Source: Numida meleagris
Taxonomy: Eukaryota; Chordata; Aves; Galliformes; Numididae
DNA: 64,000 nt
Reading direction: 5' to 3'
Assembly (NCBI RefSeq): GCF_002078875.1
Contig: NC_034409.1
Coordinates: 18,916,877 to 18,980,876 of the forward strand
Position numbers and translations under genes: made by a program. This document shows positions 36,731 to 48,740 of the stretch, one piece after another. How positions within the stretch are numbered: the stretch's first letter is position 1; each line of letters starts with the position of its first letter. The notes under the pieces were generated by a model. The model did not search any database. It saw nothing but the letters and a program-made list of their open reading frames with translations, and was not told the origin of the DNA.

Positions 36731-39700
36731 CTATGTTTTTTTTGGACTATAGCTTTTTTTGCCTTGCTTCTCAAGGATCCTCTGCTCCTTTTCATGTTTT
36801 GGAGTTTATATCTTTGCAGAAATGTAACTTGAAAATTTCCTCTTCTTCTAAGTGTCTGCAAATACCTTTGTTTTGTATGCTGTGACGTGGATGGGGGCTC
36901 ACTTGGGGCTGAGGCATCTTCTGGTTAAGCTCTGAGTCCATTCAGAAACTTAAATATTTGAACAAATATCTTAACCAAGGGCAAGGGGTAACACCCTCCT
37001 GTTTTGCAAAAAAGAAAATGTTTTCAGGCTGCAATGTTTTTTTAAACCCTATTGGCCATACTTCCTAGTGAAGTTAGATAGCCTGTAGATTAAAGTTCAA
37101 GAAAGTGTATTTGTTGAGCCCATGAATATATGAGCATACCCTAAGATATTGATTTGCTGTCATTAGCCACCAAAATCAGAGAAGCATTTTACTTTAAAAA
37201 ACAGGGGGTTTAAAAACTTACTATATCTTTAGCCCTCCTTCTCCAGTTAAAAATTAACCACTATAGTTAACAAACATTTATTGTCTAACAGCAAGTTCAC
37301 TTTGCTAATTCTCCAAATATTCAAATAGAATTGACATCGGAACCACAGCAATTTCAGCTCACATGACTGCAGACACCTACCAGATCAGATAAGTTCAGCT
37401 TTCACTGTTCACTGCCACTGGGCTAAGATTTACCCTTGACCCACATTTTTCAGCTCCACACATACTGAAGAAATTGGCAGATTATAGAAGAAATTCAAAA
37501 AGGAGCTATATAACTATAGTGTAATGTATACATAAGCCTTTGCGGTAGCAACAAAAAAAAAAAAAAAAAGGAAAATCTATATATCAAGGCGAGCATATGA
37601 AGAATTGAAAGAAAAGCACTAAATATTTTATATATAAACAGATGCCTTAATAAACATACTCCAAAGAGCTCTAAGGGAACTAGTTAATGAAATGTACAAG
37701 AGCATCTGTACATTTTACTGGAAGAACATTACATTGTCTGGAAGAACAATTTGAAGGAATGATTAATACCATCACTGACTTCTGTGAAGAATAATTGCTG
37801 GAGTCTAATTTTATTAACCTATAATGGCATACACTGTACCTAGACTGTATTAAAATAAAATTAAAAATGATATACATGCAGAAAAAAAGTGTATTAATTA
37901 TCAGTTGATAAATATATTATAATGGATAAGAAGGATTTAAAATACATCAAAATTTCTTATAATAAGATTTTTGTGGGTTTTACAGTAATCATAAAAGAAG
38001 TTAAGTAGCAATATATAGAATACCTGTTTCTTTCATATATCAAATCTAAGCTATACCGATTATTGTAGTAACTTTAACATGTTTTCCAGTGTGAAATAAA
38101 TAAGCCTTAAGAGTCCCATTATTTCATCTCCCTATGGAGGGATTTATGCACATCCATCTGAGCACCATTAACGGAGATAAGTCTTATGTATGCAAATCCT
38201 TAGATAATACGTTGAGAATATAACTAAATTTTGCAGAATAGCTATTAACCTGAAATTATAGGAAAAACACAAAAATGAGCTCTTGTATAAGAGATTAAAT
38301 ATTCTGGGCTTGATCTTCATGCCCAGAGCGTGGCAGATGGAAAAACTGTATATTGTATAGATTGTAAGATTAAGATGTAAAATAACACAGTAGAGAACAG
38401 TTCTCCCTGCACTCCTGTCATGGGGAGGCAATGCCAAAGTGCACTGTGAATATTAACTGAAAGCATATGAATCTAAGGGTGTGCTAAGAGTGGGAACAGT
38501 GGGCTGTATTCAGGTGATGTGCCACGCGACCCTGATTTAGGAGCTGGAGCTGGTCTGACATTTAAGGTCTGCAGGGTATGGAGTGAACTAAGCTCCCCTT
38601 GGCCAGGATTGGCACCCCCTAGTTTTCTGCATAATCAACAGGGCTGCACAGGTATGCTGAGATGATACTGCCTGCTTCCACCTTACATATTGCAGGATAT
38701 TGTTGTAGTAAAAAAAAGCAATGTTAGATTTTAGAAGACTAAAGATAAATGTCTTCATCACCCCATTCTCTGTAAAGCCCATTCCCCAGAGCATTTAATG
38801 AAGTTCAGAACTCCTGGTGTCACCCTCAGTTTGGAGCACGTGTCGTCCTACTCTACCACTGCTGGGTTTTGCCATCCCTAGCTTAGGGGCAGTCAATTAG
38901 AAAAACCCTTCTAATCTCTAAATACTTTCCCTCTTCTGCCCCCCCTGGAACAGAGTAACAACAGGGACGCTTTACCTTAATTTTACTTTCAGGCAAGTTT
39001 TATTCTCAAGGTTTCACCTTGCCTGTGACTTAATCTGTTTATGCCATATCTTTTGTATGTGCCTCATACGCTCTCTAAGAGATTATGAGACACTGTTTAC
39101 TCATCTGCAACTGTATGTAAAGACGGGCAGATACTGTATACGCCTTTCTGGGTGACAAGTTAGCAGCTGATGCCAGAAAGCATCTTTGCCACCGTCTCCT
39201 TTATTAATTATGGTTTTATGCAACAAATGTAAATAATTTCAATTTTGTACATTATGTAGTTACAGTATATTGTTAATCATACCATCTGGAGATCTATGGA
39301 ATATGAAAAAACATATGGCGACTTTGTTTTCCTGATCAATCAACTAATTTTAAGCAATATATAATGTTTAGACAACCTGTAATTTGGGGAGGGTGAGAAT
39401 CTTGAAAGGGTGTATTTAGTTTCATTGAAGTTTTTGTTCTATTGTGAATATGAAAAAAGAAAATACAGTAGCCTGACTACTTTTTCCTCCATTATATTAA
39501 TGAAAGAATTGTTCTTGTAATAAACTATATGGCTCATTGACAGGTACTAGATCTCAGTTGTACTGAGTATGGCACAAAAAGAGGCAAGAAGAAAGTTCTT
39601 GTTCTTCAAAACTCAAATAATCTTTCTGATACAGACCACAGCAAAATGATGCAGATAATAGATTTTGCAATTCTTTGCCCTTCCAATATATACAATTAAT

Positions 39701-41296
39701 TAATGCATATTTTAAAATTACTGATTTTATTTGGCAAATGCCTTTCCAGTTTTCCTTTAGAGAGAATAATTTCAAGTTCAGATAATATCTGCTTCCCTAC
39801 TGCTTGTGCTAATGCAGAATGCTCCTTCTGTCGTTTTGAGCTATGAAATTTAATTGCCCAGAGTGGCTGATACTTATTTTCAACAGCTGCTGAACAAACG
39901 CTTTAAAATGCTATAATTGCATATACAAGAATCCTTAATTTAATGTACGCCTTGTGGCATTAAAAATGTAAGTATATGTGAGGGAGATAAAAAGCTCACG
40001 GGCCTTCTGAAACATCTTTATTTGGGGAGGGATTCATGCTTTATTCTGCTCCTTCTTACATTTATCACAGACAGATATAAAGTACTTCATTTACACGGAC
40101 TTTTATTCATTTACACAAGTAGCAGTGAAAGGCAATTTCAACTTTTCCTTTTTCCGTAACTCTGAACACATTACCTCATCTTTGGTAGTTAGTGTGCAAT
40201 GATTGCTTGTGTTACAAGCAAAATACATTTTCATCTTATAATCTGTAGTTCAGTATACATGTGAACATTCTTCTCTGAAAGGGAAAAACCTTTGAGTACA
40301 GTCTAATAACTACCGTCACAGACTTATCCAACAGCCCCTTGTGAATTGTGTAGATGGTCTATTTGGATAAGCTTTTGAATGCAGCAAACAATACTGTGGC
40401 AAAATCTTTACAAGAAACCATTCAGAAATTACCTACTGTAGTGCAAATGCATTGAATTTTGGATGGTGGCCAGATTTGCAGTACTTCTTCCCCTCTGTGC
40501 TCCCTGGAGGGCTCCCAGAGATGATGGCTCCCACTAGTCTGGTTGAGGTACACTAAAAGCTTGAGAAAAATCCAGCAAAACTGAACATGAAATAGTTGTG
40601 AGCAAAGAACAGTATTCTATAGTTGTAATTGGAAGTTTTAACCGTTTGGCTATTCAGTGCACCAATAAAACAGTTTGCACTATAGTTAACGACCTGGGTA
40701 GAAGTAGTTTGTTCTAAATATCGGGAGCTGAGATGTGCCTCATTGTACTCCCTGGACCAAAGAACTGAGATTTTCTGCCTTGAAGGAGTAGACATATGAA
40801 AGGAACACAGTTACAGTGTACCAAAGAGCACAGCCTAGATTACAAGATGTATGCTGATGTGCTGAAGCTCTCAGAATTTTTTTTTAAAAGACACTTGGCC
40901 TACTCTATGGGGGCATGCCTTTTCCATTATTCAGGTCACAGAATAGTAGTTTAGCTACCTAGGCTTGTCCTCTTTCCAGTGAAAGAGTCACTGACTTTGC
41001 CTAACTTATGTCAAGTAATTGCTGTCAGGGGATCTATTAAGAGCATAGAGTAATTCCCAGTATTCCTACAGAAGAACAGATTTTTTTCTTAGCTGAATGC
41101 CAACCCCAGCACTGAGGGACTTCCAGGATAACAGCTCTAAAATTAACTTACAGGTTTGACAGAGAGTCAAGTAAAGCTTTTTTGCCTAGTAGAAGCTTTC
41201 TGAAGAAAGACACCTTAAGCAACAGGCTGTTTTAACTGATCAACAGCTGCAGGGAGTTTCCTGTATGCTTCTGTTTTGAAAAAAAAAAAACTTGAT

Positions 41297-41393
41297 AGAA
41301 ACCATCCTGATGAACTTGTGAAACACGCAGAGAAATTATCCTGATGAACTTGTGAAAGCAAGCAAGCAAGCAGACAAACAAGCAAACAAAAAC
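41297..41393. repeat. 27-bp duplication (34-bp period) followed by AAGC/AAAC repeat
   Basis: AGAAACCATCCTGATGAAC...GAAA at 41297-41323 is repeated at 41331-41357 with two mismatches. The second copy runs directly into an AAGC/AAAC microsatellite (about 41355-41393). The spacing of the two copies is 34 bp. Confidence 0.85.
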
Positions 41394-41942
41394 TCAGCAA
41401 TAAAAATTTAATTGGAAGTTTTTCTCCACCATTAAGAAAAAGCCGTTGTTATTTGAATAATTCACTCTCTGACTCTTGGGATCAGCAAGTCATCTGTTTT
41501 TAAAATGTGTTGGAACAGTAAGAGCAAGAGATGGGATGCACAGGGCACAGAGTACATTTACACGTCGTTGTCACTTCTGAGCTGCTCTCTGGGGACTGAC
41601 CTTGCGAAGCAAGCAGCATTTTCCCTGAAATGGTATGGAAGCATTACCAGATTAATATGGAAATGCAGGTTAAAAATGTTCTCTGTCATTGGGAATGTAC
41701 AGAAATTACTTAGCTGCTGCCAAGAGACTTGTGAATGAGTTTCAGGGCAATTGAACACTGAATTTCTTAGTGTATCACAATTACAGAATCAAATGTACTG
41801 TGAACAGGAGAGATTTTAAAATGTTATTAATTACTTCATCAGGGGTTTAATACTACTATTTGTGAAGATCATGCCTTCCTTCCCTCTTTTCCAGCAACCA
41901 TCATTACAGTCCCCTTATTCTTTTAGCTCATGCATTTGTATT

Positions 41943-41985
41943 ATCATATTTATTTTCCAATCTTGGAAATCATATTTATTTTCCA
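41943..41985. repeat. 17-bp duplication at 26-bp spacing
   Basis: ATCATATTTATTTTCCA occurs at 41943-41959 and again, identical, at 41969-41985. A small local duplication. Confidence 0.85.
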
Positions 41986-44900
41986 GTCTCTCCATTATAA
42001 AACATGTTCTGGGATGAGGAAGGAATTAAGTAGAGGGAGGTAAATATGGAGTGGTGAAGATGATCGTTACTACATTGTGCCTCAATTAAAGAAATTTTAC
42101 TGAGCTGGAAATCGGATGTTTCTATATCCAGATCTTTCATTATCACATACAAATATATTTGGGTCCTTTACAACCACTTCTGTTTAACTGTGATCTCTTA
42201 TCATACATGAAGGAAAAGATCACTCTACACCCATGTGAAAAACAAGACAAGAAAATTTGCAAAAGGCACGCTGTCAGGACTGAGAAGGGATCCATCCATG
42301 CCAGTTTGTGTCACAGTGGATTGAGGAGCATGCACACAGTTAGCTCAGCTGCACCTGAATAAGGGGAAGGGATCTTCTTAACAGATGCTACCTGGCTTGC
42401 TTGTGGTCAGTCAGTATTTCTTTATGGAATTTCTGGACTTTACCGGATTCATTAGATTTAAGTGTTTTTTAAAGGAACTAGCCAAGAGTAAAATAACCAG
42501 GGCTGCTGAGTTATCTGAAGGAAAACAGAAAGCATTGATGACAACATCTGATATCTCTGTTCCTCCAAACAACTAGGATCTCAAGTGTTTCTACTCACAC
42601 TGAGGGCAAACACATTTCCACTATAATTTGGCAGCCTCTCAGAGCATCTTGTATCATTCTGTAGACATCCCTAGAAAGCTCCTTTCCTTACTTAGAAAAG
42701 GAAATAGCATTTCAGGACTACTGAAGCTTACTTATACCCACTTTGGGTAAAGAAGGTATTACAGAATGCTTTTTATTGTTTAAATTTGGATAAATTTTCA
42801 TGCAATTCTTCCACTCAATCTTACAGAATTCAAATGGACTTCTAACATCTTTTTTTTTAATTTAATTCTCTCTCCTATCAGTTAACTATAGGTTAATCAC
42901 AATTGTCCCAACCTCAGCCTTGACATGCTGAAATGTTCATTCCAGATAGTTATTATAGTAATCAAATGATTACGGTTGGATAAGGGCTATAATAAAATGG
43001 AACCAAAATGCTCTATATGATACAAAGCTTCACAAACTTTGTCAACTTGAAATTCAGATATTGTTCCAGATCATACTTAGTAAATTACCTTTTTCAATAG
43101 AAGGGGCCAAACCAACCTGCTCTTTTACAGCAAATAATCCAGGGAAAAAGAAATCTCCTTTTTTAATTTTGTATTCTGGAATCAGCTGCTCCATTTGTCT
43201 ACAGCAGCAGGGGCAAACAGTTCTTAAATTACTCACATTTTAAAACACAGTGTCTCCTACAGAGTTACGAAAGACAACCTCCTTTATTTTATTCATTTTC
43301 TGCATGATGGTTGAGGGAGTGAGGGAAGATGCAACACATGGGGCACGTGACTATTATGGATCTGTTGGGAGCAGCACTCAGGCTGGGAGGTGAGTTTAGC
43401 TGCCATGCCTATTGAATACCTGATGTCTCCTGCTATGCTTGCTTGAAAGGGAGTCGGCTTCTGCCAGTGGCAGTAACTACGTTGTAGGATTTCCACCTGC
43501 TTGCAGGCAGCTTGTTTTGCACTGGTTATCTTGCAGCCATCAGATGGCAGTAGCTTTCAGTTGTCACTCCTGGCCTGGTTAGTATTCCAAACACTGGGCA
43601 AAAAGAGAGGTTAAAGACTGCATAGCCCCACAGCTCCTACAATAAATCCAGTTTTGCAACAAAACAAAGAATATAGCATAAAAGATAAGTTGGAGTCATT
43701 TAACTTGTAGAATGTGAGCTTGAAGTCTTCTCTGGGGACTCATTCCAAGGTCCGAATTCTAAGCAGGCTGTTTTGTTGTATAACTATGTCATCATCAGCT
43801 GAGTTTTGGTATTTTGTTTTCCAGAACAACTAGTGCAATAATAATCAGCCCAGCAGTAATCTTTGCAAAATCCCTTCTCATTGCTTACTACATTGAAGTA
43901 GAATGAAAACAAACTGGCAGCAGGCATCTAGAAAATTAGATATTAACTTTCAAAAGTGCATGTTAGTTTGCCCTGCAATAGCTGGCAAGCAAGAACATTA
44001 TGTTTCAGCACTGAGCCTTTCCGTAGAATCAAAATATTCTCTACTATAGCTTGGTTCACAGCTGCTGTGGGTTCTAATGTTGTTAACAATACTTGTGATT
44101 GCAGTAATAGAAATGTAGTCAGGGAAGAAAAAGGGAAAAACCCTCATATTTGTATTCAGAACTCTAACAATGCAGTTAATCCTTCTGCAATTACTGGAAA
44201 AAAAAAGGAACAAATCTGAGAAAAGAAAATTAATGTGAAAAAAATAACCAAACCTCCTCTGCGTTTAATTAATGTTAAGGATATGGAATAAACCCACATA
44301 AGCAAAGTGGTGCATGATTATGGCAGAAGATTTGGATCAAAATCAGTATCTTGATAAAGTCTGTTATTATAGACATAATGTAGCTGACCACAGAGACAGC
44401 CAAAGGAAAAAAAAATACTCACTTTGACTATAGGGAGATTGAGGGCAAATCGGATAGCTGAAGTTATTATTAAAGTGACCATGGGCTGCAGACAAGGGTA
44501 GCAGCATTACCAATAGGAAAGCTGCATAATGTCAGAGTTGCTGCTCTGCCCTGAGCCTGGGAGTTCACGTGTTTCACCAAGCACAGGTGTTCAGGTCCCT
44601 CTGCTTTCTCCTTCCCAATACACCTGACAGAAGAGCACAAATTGTTTCCCTGCAAGAAGTGAAGGGGAAGGTGTGCCTACTATTCATGGTTTGAGCAAAG
44701 AGGCCCCTTTCCAGTTTATCCTATGCCCTCCTTTTTTCTGTGCCTTCCACTTCCCTGAGCATTTTTCATTGAGCATTTTGATAGTCTCCTCACTTCCTTT
44801 CCTTCACCACTGCCTGATGTGAAACTTTATTGGGCATTTTCTGCTTTTGACTTCTTTGGCTTGGCTTCCTGCTTGCCAGCTTCTAAGGAACTTGAACTTC

Positions 44901-47534
44901 CTTTCCTGGTTTTGCTCCTTTGCATAACTCTTGTCATCAAATGGAGATCTGCTCATCTTGCTTTCTTTAGCCTCTTTGTTATTCATGATGCCCCTTCTCT
45001 TTTCATGCAACTAATTTCATCAGCCTCCCTGAGGGGGTTTCAACTCCCCAAAGCTTTTTACAAGATAGATGCCTAGGTCTGAACTGGTCACCCAGGCTCC
45101 CTTTGGCAACTGTTTGCAGGAATAGATGTTTCTGTTGTGAAAATAGCAGACAGTTAGCAAACGGGTTGGGTGAAGGTGCTGACATTTTAGCTGTGTAGAA
45201 CAAGGTGAGATAAATGCCTCTTGTAGATTCCTTCAGAAGGTAGGATAGATAAGAATTACAACAAGAATTTATTAAGAATTCTCATAACTAACTCTTAATT
45301 CAATTTCTGAGAATGGTTGAAGAACCCAATTGAACAACACACTGTCTGATTTTTATTAGAAACATAAGTGCACTGTCTTTAGACTATTAAATATTGCTAA
45401 GAATGATCCAGGAACATCTATTTTCCTTATATGATGGTATGTTTCCTGTTGTCCATAAAATATATAATTTTAATCTTAATCTCTGAAAAAAATGTAACTT
45501 AGTAAAAACTTTATTGTATGCTGTTAAAATAAGAAAAAATGATTTGTAGATGTGGAATCCTTATCTGAATATATTATGAAACTGTTTCCAGTCTTGTACA
45601 TATACAAGTATTTTACAACACATCTTGTTAAGAACTCTGATTGTTAAATTATTTTCTTTCACAATAAATCAGTTTTGAACTTAGTCTCCTAAACCCGATA
45701 TGTCAAATTATTGGGTTTTGCCATTGCTCGGTACACAACAGGATGTAAGATGATGGATTTTACATGACATAAGATTTTACAATTTTTCAAGTCACCTGGA
45801 ACATAATGCTTTCTTCCACACTTGTATTGGTCATCTAACAACAGTAAGTTGTGCTGTTGATACATTATAAATGTATCTTCCTTCTCTTTGAGATGGAACA
45901 CTACCATGTCACTGTTGGCCCTTCAGCTCTATTCACAAGTGAGGCTGCTGCTGTCATCTTTCAGCTTTACCCTATTTCACCTCACAGAAAATATCATTGT
46001 GATCTGTCTGGTTCATCCATTTAACTCAGCTCATTTTATTTCTCTCAGCTTATCCTTCACTCTGGTGCATTTAATCAATGCTTTGCCTTCATATCTCCAC
46101 ATAGCTCATTCCTTTCCTCTGTGAAAAATTATCCAATATGGCTACGAAATTCAGCCAATTAATAAACTCACAACAAGATCCAAAACAAAACTAAGAATGT
46201 ACGGAATATTTTGAATATTTCTTCTGGATATTTTTGCTTTTGTCCCCATTCTTAGTATTTTTATTTTTCTCTAAGCTTAACTATTCTTAAAATATGCTCA
46301 ATAATTTTAACACAACTTCCTTGTTACAGAGTATTAGCAAGGATGTAAAGGTACAGTCTATAAGCATTAATGCTGACGTACAGTATTCAGTACAGTACCA
46401 TATGTACAAACCAGATGCTTTTCAAAGTTTCTTCTTTTTTCTTGAATGCTTTTATGAACTCTGTTATTGCTGCATCTCCCAATTATACTTCAATTTATAG
46501 TATATTTTTGTAATACCAATGCAATGTAAATAAATGCAGTTGTTCCCATTTAACAGATGGAGAATTAAAGAACAGAGAAACAAAGATTCAAAAAAGAGCA
46601 CTGACATCCAAAACACAACTGAAGTGTCGAAATTATTAAAACCAAAGTCCTCAAATCCACATTTGACAAACCTTAACTGACTATATACATCATTACAACT
46701 GATTGCACACTGCAATTATCAGTTGAAAAACTACAAAATAAGGAACATTTCTAAGTTCAGATCTCAGGATTTAATGCACCACTGTGTAACAGTGGACACA
46801 GAATACTCAAATTTCATAGCACTGTGAGTTCACAAGAGCAGAAATAAACATCATACAAGAAATCTCACCACACTAATTTAATATTTACAGTTAAGGAATA
46901 AAGTTATTTAGAAATTAGGAAACTAATCAAAATGAATAACTAGCTAAAAGGGTAAAATTCTTACATTTTTACACCACCTTAGAGCCCCAGATCATATGTA
47001 TTATTCATCAAAATATGCTTTTGAAAGGGCTGTGCTCTTCAGTTTTTTTTCCCTAAACTCATCACTGAATAGCAGAGGAAAAGAGATTATTAAAAGAAAA
47101 AGTAAAATAATTTTGTATATTCAAAAATGGATTCCAGAAATGGAATTGAGCTTTTAAACTAACTCAAACAAACAATCCCACCTCCCTGCCCACTCCTCCC
47201 AATAAAAATAAAAAAAAAGTTACTTCAAATATTTGGGGAACAAAGTAGTCTGCTAAAGGCCTGCTTCATCACTGAATAGGACCATAGTAAACAAAGAATC
47301 TAGTACAAGTCTATAGATCAAATATACTTTTTTTTTTTTTTTGTATTGGTGTTCATTGTAGGGAAGATTAAAGAAGTCCCTTTGTTACTGAATTTCTTTA
47401 TAGTTAAAAATCCTGAAGACACACTTACCAGTGTGAACTGGTAACTGGAGAGACTGATGCTGAACAATTTGCTACTAACATAACAGAAAGTGACAAATGG
47501 CCAATCAGCTGTTAAAAAGGGGCTCCTCCTTCCT

Positions 47535-48740
47535 CCAGCAGACCAGTAAGTCTAACTTGTTTATCAAGAAAATTGCTAGGTATTATTATAAAAATAATAA
47601 GTAGACAAAGGAGGAAAGATGATATATTATGGAAGGATCAGAACAACTTTTGTAAAGACAGCCATACTTTGCAAAATTATGTCAATCCTCTGAAGTTAAA
47701 AGGATCATTTAGACAATGTTGACTCAAACTTATGAACTTGAGTTTTCAAAGAGAGATGAACAATATTTATGAAACAGAGTTGTCATGGGGTAAAAGTAAA
47801 GCCTCTCCCAGATTACTTGGTGAAAGATAGGAAACAGAGTGGGGTGAATAATCATTTTTCACATCAAGGATCCAGCAGTGCTGTCAGGATCTGCTCTGGA
47901 GGGAATGCTGGGATTCATAAATGCCTTGGAAAAGATGGTGAGCTGTGAGATGATTTTTCTAATGATACAGAGTTAGTCACGATAGCAAAAGGATAAACTG
48001 GATGTGGAGAGTGACAGAAAAGTCTCATGATATTTAGCAATGATGTGAGAGATTAAATCAATGTCAATAAATGGAAAGCTATGTGCTGAGAAAAAAAATA
48101 GCCTTCACTGTTCATACGCAATGATGGACTCTAAATTCACTATTACTGCTGCATTTGAAAGCAGTCTTAAAGTTCCTGAGAACATCAGTGAAATGTTAAG
48201 TTGCTATGTCTTTTGGAAGAAAAAAAATGACAATTAAATAGGAATTATTGGGAAAACTATGATGAATTTAAAACTTCAGATATCTGTGTAAATCTGCTGT
48301 CTGCCTATATCTGAACAATAACATGGTTCTGGGTAATATATTCCTAAAAGTCTATGATGGAACTTGAGAGAGCACAGAGAAGAGTGACAGGAATGAGCTA
48401 TACTACAGAATGATTTCTATACAAACAGAGATTAAGTAGATGGGTCTTTTTCAGCCTGGAAGAGATATGACTGAGGGAAAGTGATGAAACCTGTAAAAAA
48501 AAAAAAATTAAAAGTTTGGAAAAGAGTAATAAAAAAGAATTATTCCATTTCTTATAGCATAAGAATTAAGAAGGCATATATTAGGTGCCAGGCTTGAAAC
48601 AAATGAAAGGAAGCATATTTTCACACAATAAAACTGAAAAAGTCATGGCGGAGAGTTCATCTGCATTTTTTAAATTGTGGCTGCAGCTTCTGGCTCAGGA
48701 AGTCCCAAACACGCTGAACTGCAAAGGCTGGGATTCTACA
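47535..48740 (+). mobile_element. Old CR1-type LINE with decayed reverse-transcriptase region
   Basis: Read on the plus strand, the order of a CR1 reverse transcriptase can be followed through frameshifts and stops. A 'gaccagtaagtctaac' segment lies near 47541 (the R-P-V-S-L-T part). A Gln-Asn-Asn-Phe-Cys-Lys segment lies near 47640 (compare Gln-His-Gly-Phe in intact elements). A Phe-Ile-Asn-x-Leu-Glu segment lies near 47912. At 47955-47975 the catalytic box reads Phe-Ser-Asn-Asp-Thr-Glu-Leu, where active elements have Phe-Ala-Asp-Asp-Thr-Lys-Leu, so the first catalytic Asp is lost. Later landmarks are 'gagcacagagaagagtgacaggaatga' near 48371, 'tttttcagcctggaagagatatgactgaggg' near 48448 and 'aacaaatgaaaggaagcatattttcacaca' near 48598. 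It resembles old CR1 subfamilies shared with crocodiles and turtles more than young avian ones. It is not functional. End points are approximate. Confidence 0.72.

Larger units (their letters stand above)
36731..47534. other. Long unassigned stretch, no gene recognised
   Basis: About 10.8 kb of mostly AT-rich DNA. The longest frames are below 90 codons and resemble nothing known. Small repeats are an A run at 37553-37569, duplications at 41297-41357 and 41943-41985, and an A run at 41279-41290. A T run lies at about 47328-47342. No CR1 copy could be recognised, so this is the longest span of the window without a recognisable young repeat. Confidence 0.5.

Noticed and set aside
44804..45010. 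Minus-strand frame of 68 codons, basic and rich in Lys/Glu/Ser, with AATAAAG near its end
   Set aside because: I considered a retroposed chromatin-protein copy, but no family motif can be recognised and the frame is short.
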